From assembly GCF_022201045.2 (NCBI RefSeq), contig NC_068561.1, forward strand, positions 20,524,501 through 20,588,500: 64,000 nucleotides of DNA, read 5' to 3'. The position numbers and the translations under genes are program-made. Positions 1 to 12,008 of the stretch are shown piece by piece (the stretch's first letter is position 1; every line of letters starts with the position of its first letter). The notes beneath the pieces are model-generated. The model saw only the letters and a list, made by a program, of their open reading frames with translations. It searched no databases and had not been told where the DNA came from. The stretch comes from Citrus sinensis (lineage: Eukaryota; Streptophyta; Magnoliopsida; Sapindales; Rutaceae).

Positions 1-3000
1 CACGTATGACCATAGTTTGTCTATTTGTATCAAATAGATTCACTGCCTCCATCTAAAATGGCCACGATCCCCATGTGTATGAAATTTCATTCATTGAATG
101 TAAGTATGGGTTAGTTGTTACAATAAGTAGGTGGGTTGAAATTTGATTTCGTTAACGCTTTCTTTTTCTTTTTTTTTTTTTCCTTCGGCAATGATTGTGT
201 TTAAAAAGAACAAAAAAAAAGCGAAATAATTGATATAAATAAAAAATTTATTATTTTTAGATTATAATTGATAATATCAAATAAAATTTAAATTATAACT
301 CATATTATTAATTTTATAATTAAAAATTAAATTCTCATAAATAATTCGAATATTTATTGTCATTCATTATGAGAGCAAGCGTTATCCTACTAAAATTAAG
401 GGCCTATTGATTAAAAAAGGAAAATTATACGTAAAACTAAGAAATATAAAAAAATTATCCCACTTCTAATTTTTACACTTTTGTCTCTGGTCTCCATTCG
501 TCTATATGCCGGCGGCTTGTCGCACGTGTACACTGTCCTGGGTCCCACGTAATCAGACACACTTTCATTTGTATTTGTGGGTCCCGAATGTACTTCCCTT
601 TCACCTTTTCTGCCGTTAAGTTTAATAGCGAAGTGAGGTGATATCATTGTTTATGTTGATCCAACGGTCCCTGATCGTCCACGTTAAAAGTGATTCAGCG
701 GAACTGTCGGCAGAGCGTTAATGGGGGTCCGTAAATCTTTTCATAGCGAAAGAATGCTAAGATTTGGGTTTGAAATATGAACTCGAGTCTCAATGGACAT
801 TATCACGTGTGCTTGCTTCTAATTCTAGTGCCGGGCCTACGTAATATTATCCGTCACATTTTCTATTCGATCGTATCTTCAAAATTACATTCTTTATCAA
901 CCAATTGAGGTGGGAGATTTATGAATTGAATCTTAAACTAAAATTTACGTCAAATTTTGGAAAATATTTTTTCTTATTTTTTTTCCCAGTTAAAGTCATT
1001 AAAAAAACTTCTGACACGTTTCATTAATCGTGGCCTCAGCAGCACCATACAATGCAGTCGTGCTGGCCGTGGGGGCGATGAAATGGCTTCTTGAATAAAG
1101 CAAAAAAGGGGAGAACGAAGATAGATTAATTGAGAAAAGAAAAGAAAAGAAGAAAGAAGGGGTTTGGTGCTCTTAATCCATCTGATTTCCGAAGAATTTA
1201 AGCTCTATCAAAAGAGAAACGCGTCAGTCAATCAATCAAAGACGCACGAATCATGCAAAAAGAGTGATAATGATTACTTTCAATTTTCTGGGTACACACA
1301 TCACATCCTATCAATATCCTCCAACAAGTATTTCCATTTCCCAACACATACACATCATAATTATGACCTGCGTGTGATTGATACTGTCTGTAACTTACAT
1401 CCATTTAATTCTCAATAATTTAAGCATGTTTTACAATTAAATTACATTTAAGCTTTAAGAACAACTTCACTCTCACGTCCATGATTCGAGTCTTAAAATC
1501 TTTAATCTCTCTCGAGGAGGAGGAGGAATAATTTTCTTTTTAACGTGAGAGCAGTAATTTAGATTGCACAGCTGCATCATAATTAAAATTATATTAATTA
1601 GTTTCAAAAGATCACTATGATGAAATATTAGTAACCTTGTAATTATAGTTTTAAAAAAAAAAAAAAACCTTGCCATTATAATTTCGAGTTCGAATTGCTG
1701 AACCATAGCAGAGCCAATCGAATGATTTGGCCACACTCATTCGCTTGTTTTAAGATCAATTAAATTAAGCTTACAACGTTGTTTGAAAAAATGTTCAAAT
1801 AAAGTGCAATTGACGCACATCGTACACTTATTATGATTATAATTATAATTAACACATAAAATAATAAAATGAAATATCAGCAACTACTCACATGGTGATG
1901 GTGATCTTTAATTAGAATTTTCAATACCATTTTCTATATAGCGTAAAGGAAACCATTTGAAATGCTTTTCACAGGACAAGCTTCTTGCCCTTTTGTTTTA
2001 CAGCGTATTAGAGAGTGTGATTTATTTGTCTTTTAATTTATCTCTTATTTTAATAACTTAAAAAATCTCTTATTAAATAATGACTTTATACATATGGTGA
2101 AGGATACTCTTTTAACTCTTTATTTTCTATATACATACATATGTATGTATGTATAACACGTTTTAAGTAAAACTTATATTTGAATATTTTTCTAAGCGTT
2201 TTTATATTAGAACATATGAAACATCCAATTCATATACAATTCACAGTCAAATTCAACGCTTTTATATACAAATTATATGTATATGTACTGAGTATGTTGA
2301 TCATTTATTCTTTTTTTTTCATAAATATGACTTTAAAATTAATTTAAAATAAATACACAGTTGTGCAAACATATTGATTGCATAAAATTACAAGGGTGCA
2401 TTTGGTATGTGGGATGGGATGTAGTAGGATGTGAAGAAATTGAATTGGACATGACTAAATTGGATTATATTTAATATTGTCTTGTGTTTGGTATAATTCA
2501 GTATTAGATTTAATTGATTATAGCAATAAAATAACATTTTGATTATTAAAATTAATTTAAAATAAATAAATATTTATTTAATCATAGTTAATTGAATTAT
2601 TACAAATAAAAACTTACTTAATATAAATTAAATTTTTATTTTTTATTTATGATAATTTATATTGCAAATTATAATTGTTGTATTATTATAAACAACTAAA
2701 GAAATTTATATCATTTATTAGTTTAAATTTAACTACAAATCATGTAAAAATTCTTTTAACAACAATATAATTAAAATTTAAAATTTAAAATACTATTATA
2801 ATTTAAAGTTAAACAAATAAATTGCAATGTTTATAATAATACATAATAAAAAAAATAATTACAGCAAATAAATTATCAATTTAAATTGTGTATTATCCCA
2901 TGAATGGCTTGGGATGCAATCCCAAGGGTCCTTCCTAGGACATATTTTTGTTACAATTTAGAATTATGTGGTGGGCTCTTAGTTACCTACCCTAACTTAA

Positions 3001-3011
3001 CTTTTTGGCAC
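1..3011. other. AT-rich intergenic DNA
   Basis: No gene recognised. The open frames here are short and show no family motif. Positions about 480-1060 are less AT-rich than the rest and carry ACGT-core motifs such as CACGTG near 805, so this may be the promoter-proximal flank of a gene beyond the left edge, but that is inference. The rest is poly-A/T-rich sequence with short tandem runs, for example TATG repeats near 2135-2155. Confidence 0.6.
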
Positions 3012-3631
3012 TAAGGTGACGTTTGTTTTTTAACTTAATGACTTAAAGTGACTTAACTTAATTAATTAAGTTAATTAGAGGTGTTTGTTTTTATAACTTA
3101 ATAAGACTTTTTAGATAATTTTGACTTAATAAAATAAGCCAATTTTTTTGACTTTTTACTTAATGGAGAAATTTGAATTAAGTCAATTACTCACTAATGT
3201 CAAAAATATCCATATTTTATAATTTATTTTTCATGTCTATCCCAAAACTCACGCATAGACATTTACCCCACATAAAAATATCCCTTTTTTTTCTTATATT
3301 ATATATGATAAAATTTGAAATTTATGGTATTTTATATATTAAAATTATAAAATAATTATGTATTCACTTGAATATAATTTTACTTATAAATGCTAAAATA
3401 TTGTGATATTTAATATATTATCTATTTGACATTCAAATTTAATAAGGATACAAATGTAAAAGTATATATTTTCAGCTTTTTCAGTTGAAAAAAACAACAA
3501 CTTAATACTTATTTTTCAAAATTCAAACGAAAAAACAAACATATTATTCAGATTCAGACATTCAGATCTATTCAGAATTCAGACTAATTTAGCTCTATTC
3601 AGATTTCAGACAAAAAAACAAACGCCACCTA
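3012..3631. mobile_element. MITE-like element with GGTGRCGTTTG termini
   Basis: The left end reads GGTGACGTTTGTTTTTT (from 3015). The right end (to about 3629) is its inverted complement, ACAAACGCCACC, preceded by a run of A. The interior is AT-rich with no coding capacity. It contains repeated ACTTAAT words on the left and CAGATT/CATTCAGA words on the right. The terminal inverted repeat and size (about 615 bp) fit a non-autonomous DNA transposon. No clean target-site duplication could be read, so the superfamily is unassigned; hAT is possible. Confidence 0.55.
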
Positions 3632-5342
3632 AACATGATATCATTATTATTTGTACCAAAATAATTCTGTCCCATTAAATTTAACTTCAACCAAACATGC
3701 CCTAAGTGTAAAAGCCGTCCATATAATTTTTTTTTTTAATAATATACCTGGTACTTGAAATATGCTTTGCAAATTCTTGTGCTTTTTTCCCCTCATAATT
3801 ATATCCTTTATGATTCCTTTTTTTTTATTTTTAATTAAATTAATGTTTATGGTTCTCCAATTCCGGTCTTAATTAGCTTTCACACCCCAAAAAATCAGCG
3901 GGTTTACACGGGACTTGCATTTCTCTCTATGAAAGACAAAAACATTATTTATTTTTTCATCTCCTATTAAAAAAATTAATAATTCTGTTCTATGTGAATA
4001 TCAAGTGTGTTCGCCCTTATGTAACTATGATCATGGTCTCTTATTCAAATCCATACACGTGTCACATGTAGCTCTTTAATTCATTTTATTGTTTTGTTAA
4101 AAAAAATAAAATAAAATTGAACGTCAACAAAGGGGATGTATGTTTATGAGTTTATGCTCCATGTGACAATGCTCAATTAACGTTACTATTTTGAAACAAA
4201 AAGGATTTTGATGCAGTTTTTTTTCTTTTTAAAGTACATAGTTTAATTGTTGTCATGTGCATTAAAAAGAAAGCCAAAGATAAGGTTTTGACCAAAATCA
4301 ATTTAAGCCGGGTAGAATACTAGCTCATTTTGAATATTAGATCATTATTCTTAAAAATGATAGATCAATCTAATCAATTAAATTAAAAAGAAAAAATTGT
4401 AACTCTACGTATAACTTCTAAGATACCGTAGAGTTGATTCCAAATATACATAATCATATATATATATATAGGTCAAAATTTTTACTTCCATCAGATTTAT
4501 TACTTTTTTTTAAACTACTTTAAACTTGTGTTTATTTCACATTATAAATGGCCGAATCTGTAGTTATAACAAATTAAACATTCTTTCAATACTTCGGTGA
4601 AGTTTGTTTTTTATTGCTTATGCTTAATAGGACTTAATTTCTGTAACTTACATAAATTGACTTTTTTTTGTTGTTCTCACTTAGTGGTGTTTATGGTAAA
4701 AGTAATTGAACAAGACAAGTAAAAGATTTGAACTTAACACTTGCTTAATGAATGATTTACTTCTAAAAATGTGTAAATAAATTTAAATTGATTTATTCCA
4801 TAAGAAAATATCATTCGTATAAATATATATATTCGCCATTCAATCATATTGAGATTTATTGTGTATGCATGTGTGTGTATTATCAAAATGATAAAATTTT
4901 GTGTCGAAAATAGAAAATATGATATTTAAATTTGACTCACGGATGAAGAGAGACCTAAGTTATTGATAGGTTATCCATTTATAAATGTGTAAATAAATTT
5001 TATTTAACATTATATTTAATTCAGTTATTTATATTCTTACAATAAATTAACAATAACATTTACAAAACACACATGACTGTTTTTAAAATTTATAATAACT
5101 TTTAAAAATAAATTTTATTAAATATTTAATTAATTTTTTTCATAACTGGTTTTTTTAACAATATAATTAACAATAATTACTTAAAAAACTGCAGCATTAC
5201 TAAATTGGCTCTAAATGAAAAAAAAGCTTCGTAATTTCAATTTTTGTAAGAAAGAAAACGTAATAAAAGCTGTGGTTATGCTGAAAGGAAAAAGTGAAAA
5301 GCTTTAGGGAATTGAATGATTATGATCCTAATTCCTCGCATC
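3632..5342. other. AT-rich intergenic DNA upstream of the LOG gene
   Basis: No coding features. A partial, degenerate relative of the MITE terminus (a GGTGAAGTTTGTTTTTT-like string near 4597) is present, so a decayed insertion may lie around 4.6-4.75 kb. Otherwise I see only AT-rich low-complexity sequence. Confidence 0.5.
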
Positions 5343-5366
5343 CACGTGGTGCCGCCGCCACGTGGC
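5342..5366 (+). promoter_or_regulatory. Paired G-boxes in the LOG gene promoter
   Basis: Two perfect CCACGTGG palindromes (CACGTG cores at 5343-5348 and 5359-5364) lie 16 bp apart, separated by a GC-rich spacer. They sit about 310 bp upstream of the TATA box of the LOG-type gene. CACGTG is the established core for plant bZIP and bHLH (PIF, ABF) factors. Binding here is inferred from the motif alone. Confidence 0.6.
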
Positions 5367-5653
5367 TAACACCCATTAGCCGATGCTTTTATCATCAGTA
5401 TTTCTTTTTCTCTACGCTATGATGAAAAGCATAGAATCATGACTCGAAATTTTCCTATCAAATTCTATTGGGATTAATTAATTAATTACTTATTTAAAAC
5501 CACACAGAAACACCTCTCAACCTCAGCATATATTTCCAACCCTCATTAAAATAAAATGAAAACTGAAAAAAGCTGTTTCCCAAAATATATATAAAGAGGT
5601 GGGGGCAAGCAAAGGCAAATCAATGACTTGGCCAAGGCGTTTTGAAGGGGCTT

Positions 5654-5659
5654 TATAAA
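5654..5659 (+). promoter_or_regulatory. TATA box of the LOG gene
   Basis: TATAAA in the context CTTTATAAAAC, 110 bp upstream of the first in-frame ATG at 5770. It is followed by a CT-rich leader typical of plant 5' UTRs. The predicted transcription start is near 5685-5690. Confidence 0.6.
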
Positions 5660-5769
5660 ACAAATCATCACTTTGTTCTCATTTCTCAACTCTCTCCCTT
5701 CTTCAGAGAAGTTCCCTCACTATCTTATTCGTTTTTATTTTTATTTTCCAACAAAAAAGATAACAAATA

Positions 5770-8700
5770 ATGGAAGACGCAAAATCACGATTCAAGAGAA
5801 TTTGTGTGTTCTGTGGCAGCAGTTCTGGCAAGAAAGCTACCTATCAAGAAGCCGCCGTTGAGTTGGGCAAAGAACTGGTAATGGAATTTTCTAAAATTTT
5901 TTTTATCCATCTGTATTTCATGTCCTTTTTCAGAATCCGAAGTTTTGAAAGACAATCTCAAATATTTCTCCATTTTGTTTCTGGGTTCAACCAATCCTGC
6001 ATTGTTTCATTCAATGGTGCAATTTTGGCTTCAAAAAAATTCCTTTTTTTTTTCTCCTCTCTCTTTCCTTGTCCGTCATTAAAAGGGATTTTCTTTATGC
6101 ATTGTTTATGTTTCTTATCAACTGGGTCGATTTTTGTTCTGGAATCAAACAATTTAGAAACCTCGTTGTTTCATTAAGCTTTGAACGTGGGCATATGATT
6201 GTTTTGTTGATAAAATAAAATGAAAAATAAAATATTATTAGCATAGGAGATGGAAGGTTTAGGGTTTATGTTTGGCATGACAGAAAAACTGCTAGTGCTA
6301 GCTGTAACTTGCCTGTCAGGTGAGCAGCATTTTTGCATGATCTTGTTTGTATGTATTTTTCTATTTTCAGTTTCACAAATCACAACACAAAAAAGAAACC
6401 GTTTTTTAAAAACATTTTTTTAATAAACAATTTCTCCTAGAGAAGCTAGCTAGCTAACAAACGTGCTCGCTTGATATCATGACACTCTTTTGAGCGTGGT
6501 CTTCTCTTGTGCATATTCCCACAAAGAAACATCCATGACCATGATTTTTACTTATGGGTTGGTTCCTTTGTAATAATTTTAATATTAATTTTTTTTAAAA
6601 AATAATGTTTGTTTATTGTGACATGTGTTAATGGTTTTTTTTTTTTCTTTTTCCACTTTCCAATGTTGTTTTCTTGAAGGTGGAGAGAAAACTTGATTTG
6701 GTTTATGGAGGAGGGAGCGTGGGTTTGATGGGTCTTGTTTCACAAGCTGTTCATGATGGTGGGCGCCATGTTCTAGGGTTTGTTCCTCTTCATAATCAAT
6801 CATCTCTTTCTTCTTGCTTGGGTTTCATTATTTTTCTTTTCTCTTTTATTTTTGAACCATGCAAGTGTTTTTCAGTTTTCAATGAAGTTGGTTCTTAAAG
6901 CAGACATCATGGGATCAAATGCGTGCCCAAAACAAATAAGGGATTTGTGCCCTTTTTTTTAATTCTGTTTTTTTATTTTTGTCATGTGAACAAAATAAAT
7001 TTTCCTTCGCTTTGGTTTGGTTTGACATTAGAACATGATTCCTCAAAAAGGCTTTTTTATGCAGAATTTTTAACAGTTTGTAAAAAGTGAATCGGTTTTG
7101 TGCTTTGCATTGTCAGTTTCTTACTGCAAACTCTTGGAACATAGAGATAAAGATGGAAAAAATAAAAAGCTTAGTATAAAGTATGAAAACTTTTAGGCGG
7201 TGATTGAAGTTGAAGCACTGGCTTTAGGGAACATGTAACAAGTAACAACCTTTTGTAAAAAGACTGTCCTGCCCTGATCAGACTGTGTTTGCTATGAGAT
7301 TATTTAGAAATAATACTAAAATATGAGTTTAAGATGTTGATTATATGCTTATTTTAAAGAAATAATATATTATTTATGGTGCTGATCTGTGTTTATGTGG
7401 CTGTTTTGCAGAGTTATTCCAAAGACTCTTACGCCAAGAGAGGTATTATATATTTCATATTCCTTAATGCAATCTCTCTTTCTTAATTCCGTGTGTTATT
7501 TTTTGCCGCGATAAGACTAAAGTTCTTCCGCATATAGCAAGGAAGCTAGCTGGATTAGACTTGAGTCATGGGACAGTATGTCTCAAGGCTTGGGGCCTGT
7601 CCTTTTACTTGAGTTCTTTTTTTTTTTTTTTGGTCGTTAATTGTCCTTAGAGGAATAGTTGATAAATTGAAATCAAAGAGCTTATGTTCTTCTTTTATTG
7701 ATATAAATATGTTGATTTTTGGTGGTAAATCAACTATCATGACAGTAAATTAATTTTTTGAGAATATGTATTTAAAAGTAATTGATGAATGTGCTTAAAT
7801 TAACATTGTAGATAACTGGAGATCCTGTTGGAGAAGTGAAAACGGTGTCTGATATGCACCAGAGAAAAGCTGAGATGGCCCGACAAGCTGATGCATTTAT
7901 CGCTCTTCCTGGTATCATCGAGATCCTTGTATTTATATGTACCTTTTACATCTTCTTGTTTCATTATTATTTTTTCTCTATGATGATTCCTTTATATAAC
8001 AAACATTTTTATTAATAGGTGGTTATGGTACTCTTGAAGAACTGCTTGAAGTTATAACATGGGCGCAGCTCGGAATCCACCGTAAACCTGTATGTAACTC
8101 TTTAATGTTTTGATCTTGTTACGAATTAAATAACTGATGATATATGTAATTTGCTTGGTATATGCCATTCCCCAAGCCTAAACTAAGTGTTCAGATTTTG
8201 TGCATTATTCTTAGCCAGTAAGATTCTGTGGAACCTAATTAATAAATTAAATGTCTATGTGAATATAACTTTGTATAATGAGTCTAGTAATCTCTTATCA
8301 ATCCGTTCCTGGTTCATATGACATCATATTCTAGAACTTTAATCAATACTTTAAATACTGCACCTTAATAATTTGATTCTACATTACGATTTGTCATGGT
8401 TTTTGAGGACACGGCTGTTTTTTGCTGTTCCACTTAAACGGGAAGCTTAGTTGACCAAATACATTCAACAAATCTTATTGATGGTGATAATTTAGATAGA
8501 TGCAAGCATAGAATCAATGCATGTGCTGATCAACCTGATTCACATGGAAAGATAGTCTAAGATTTGATGATCCAATAATGATCATGTTAAATGATTTGGA
8601 GAATTGATTAGAAGAATCTCCGTTTGAATGGGAGAAAGCTAATGATTTTAAAAAATGAAAATTGTAAAACTACTGGTCAATAGAAGCTTTCCAGTCTCAT

Positions 8701-9214
8701 TTTTGGGTGTTGTTTGGGCTTTAGTGTTATATTTTAATTAAACTCATAATTAAGTTGTTTAATATTGTAGGTGGGTCTCTTGAACGTTGATGGCTTCTAC
8801 AACTCGTTGTTGTCTTTTGTTGATAAGGCCGTGGACGAAGGCTTTATTTCCCCCACCGCACGTCGCATTATTATATCTGCCCCAACAGCTAAACAATTGG
8901 TTAGACAACTTGAGGTAAATGGTTTCTTCGCATTCATGTTTAAACAATTAATTTAAGGGGTGGGCAGAAAATCGGAACACCAAACCAAACCACATGATTT
9001 GATAAACAAATTCTATGTACATATTTTAAACTTGGCCCTTAACAATTCGGCAACGTATTGGGAACAGTCTTTGAATGTTTTGGACCTTTTGGTATCTCAT
9101 TTATATAATTTTGTTGTTCATCAGGAATATGTGCCCGAACATGATGAAGTTACATCGAAGCTGGTGTGGGAGGACCGATTGAATTACGTGTCGGAATCAG
9201 AGATTGCCACGTGA
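5770..9214 (+). CDS. LOG: LOG-type cytokinin riboside 5'-monophosphate phosphoribohydrolase
   Basis: Likely converts cytokinin ribotides directly to active free-base cytokinins in the cytosol. Seven exons give 213 residues, a normal length for LOG: 5770-5877, 6680-6777, 7412-7442, 7812-7911, 8019-8089, 8771-8914 and 9125-9214. All junctions are GT-AG and the frame closes exactly. Visible motifs are the N-terminal nucleotide-binding stretch [12 protein letters not shown] (residues 9-20), [11 protein letters not shown] near 45, [10 protein letters not shown] (94-103) and the family signature PGGYGTLEE (112-120). The signature is split by intron 4. Family knowledge points to Arg97 and Glu120 as catalytic. 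The start is the first ATG after the TATA box and matches family N-termini. Sequence resembles the Arabidopsis LOG1/3/4/7 group; the C-terminal EEYVPEHD...SKLVW looks LOG7-like. Older databases label this family 'lysine decarboxylase', which is not its activity. Confidence 0.95.
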
Positions 9215-12008
9215 CGTCATGACTTCCTTTTGGTCCTTTTTTGTCTTCCGTTTATACATATATGCGGTCTTATACAGTAGATCTTGAGCACAATAGCCTG
9301 TTGGTCCTTTTTGTTTCGGAACTGAGGCATCATAATGTCTTGGAAAAATATAAATACATGCCTTGGAGAGTAAGTGTCACCTCTTTTGTGAAACTGTGAA
9401 GGAATGAATCATTAGTGCTTAAAGCTTTGCTAGTGTTGTTTGTATGTATTTTTTGCAAGTTCCATGATCATGTAGCCAAGCAAAGAGAATTATTACCACC
9501 AGTGGCCCAATCTTTCTTTATTCTACCTACCATTACAATAAATACCTACAAGTACAATATATTAACAAATGCATTGGGTATTTGGATCTAATGGGAAGTA
9601 AAAGTCAATAAAATCAATCCCTTCGTCTGATACGAGGATCTTATACTCTTATGATCAATTCAGGCTAAATTAGAAAACTCAGTCCCGGAATTCTTAGGGA
9701 CTAAAAATAAAGCTAACATGTCATTGAGTTAACTAATTGTCACATGCTTAAATAATTTTACATAAACTAATTCTATCATGATTCTACTAATGAATTAATC
9801 TTCAGAACTCAAAAATAAACTAACATGTTAATTTAATATTTGTTGCATGCGTCCGCATCTTTTTATTTTTGTATGATTGAATAAATTTTACGTTTTAATT
9901 TATAAAAGTTGTGCAAAGAATTAATGTCACTGGTTTCTTCTGAGTTATCACTAATTTATTTAACTAAATCCCACAATCAAATTACTCTATTATTTTTAGG
10001 CAATGCCTACCTTACTTTGAAGTTGCTTTAAGGAATAACATAAATCACGATTATATATACAAAATGATAAATACTAAAAAATATTTTATAATTTTGATTG
10101 TTTGGTTATGAAAATGTGCTCTACTTTAAAGCGAATAAGGTTACTTATTTTTAAGGTTAAGAGTACGACTGACTGACTTTTCAACCTCTTTCCTTAGCTG
10201 CCGCTTTAAGTTCTAGTTCAGGAGAGAATATAAGGACATACAATTATATTTGGCCCCGCTATGCTTTTCAAAGTTGGTAATATTAGAAATCAGAATCATT
10301 AAGAGGAGTTCATTCAACACCGAAGCGACGAAGCCCAAGTGCGTTTCTATTAGTTATCATGTGTCAGCGGTGTATCAGCATACGGTGCAACCTCATTTTG
10401 ATCGTGCTTTTTTACGAACTGCATCTACATGCGTGACTAGATCACGTGAATCTTGGCGGTCCAAGTTAATTGTAGGACTGAATGTGGGATAAACAATCAT
10501 TGAGATGCTACATCAATGGGACCTATTGGCACTGATTGGGGTTGGGGACCATGAATTACATAATTACTTACTAACATAATCCTCTTCAGATAATAATAAT
10601 TTTGAAATTATTTACTAGATGTCTTAAAATTATTATTATAAATTTTTGTTCCTTTTTTTTCTTTTTTGTTTATCAAGCTTTGAGCTTGGTTTTTAATGCA
10701 AATAATACGTCAACCATCTGTTGTTTACATCATAAACTCTACGTACCATATGGTTACCGTAAAATATTTTTCAATATTCTCTTCTTTTGTTTTGATTTTA
10801 ATATATAAGTGTTACCTTTTCTTTTTCCACCATTTTTTCCCTAGTCTTTAGGTTATATATGAGAAATCTAAAATTAAATTGGGATCACTTCAGGACTAAA
10901 ATATAATAATAATAATTATATAGTAGTTTGCCCAATTTTCTTTATTATAATGCCCTTTCACGATGTCCTGTTTTGCATCATGCCAAACAGTTCCTATAAG
11001 TAAATTAATAATGATTTGAAATTGTTTGTTGTGGGGGAGGAGTTCCATCTTTGTTGGGAGTTTTGATACTCTCATCCCTTTTTTTTTTTCTAATCCAGTT
11101 CAGAATCTTGCTTGCAAGTTGCAACCAATCGATATATTGATTGCTTGCAAAATATTTCACATTTAAACCATAAATTATTGTTATTATTAAAAAATACAAA
11201 TGAGAATTTCCTAAACAATCAAACAGCTACAACAAGAAACAAAGATGTCAAAGGAGTTCGTCTGTCCATCTCTCGATTGCAAATTCATCGACCATCATAT
11301 TGAAATTGAATCGATGGAATCTATGTGAGACGCATGATAAGAAGAGGATGTCATCTCCGATTATATTTTGATTTCTTTGATCTGCTGTGATCCATCGAAG
11401 ATTCGCTGTGGTCAACTCATCAATAGTCAATCAATCTAAGGCTAGGATTCAGTTGCAGACAACTTAAAAGAACTTATAATACTACTTCCTATAATTGGCA
11501 GGCCTATCTATCTTCACTTACTAGGTGTTGAATCTAAGATTTATTTGATTGGCATGCAAGTCATAAAAAATAGAAGTATAATCCTCACAGCTTAAAAGTA
11601 ATTTTCCTTATCATATTTCACACGCTTGATACTTTAATTTCAATTTTACCAACAGCCAATGAATTTGTTTCTCGGCCATGGATTAAAAATCACAATCTAT
11701 ACTTCCAAAGGGATCAGTTTTCATTTTCTTTTTATTTTATTTTATTTATTTTTGCATCCAATTGGCCAAAATATGATTCACAGAACATTGATAATATGAA
11801 GAGGACAATAACCAGAGATTGTTTGTTGTGTCTGCATTACAAAGGAAGAAAAGAGATGGACAAATCCAGTCCAATGCATTTATTCCCCATAGGCTGCTCC
11901 GCAGAACTCACAGTAAGTAGTAAAATCACATTACATGTAAAAACAAAACTCATCTACACCTCCCTAATAGACATAGATATGCATACGAGGTTCCAATGCT
12001 AACCCCTC
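9215..12008. other. LOG 3' UTR, intergenic DNA and BAS1 3' UTR
   Basis: The LOG 3' UTR probably runs to about 9.35-9.45 kb; AATATAAATA-like polyadenylation sequence is present near 9346. From about 9.5 to 11.7 kb I see AT-rich intergenic sequence with only short open frames lacking motifs. One at 10250-10492 sits in a slightly less AT-rich stretch. The last 200-250 bp before 12009 is probably the 3' UTR of the minus-strand peroxiredoxin gene. Confidence 0.5.

Noticed and set aside
10250..10492. 80-codon plus-strand frame between LOG and BAS1
   Set aside because: Starts at a non-ATG codon, no family motif, single frame in intergenic DNA.
11796..12002. Plus-strand frame abutting the BAS1 stop
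   Set aside because: Lies over the probable BAS1 3' UTR on the opposite strand; no motif.
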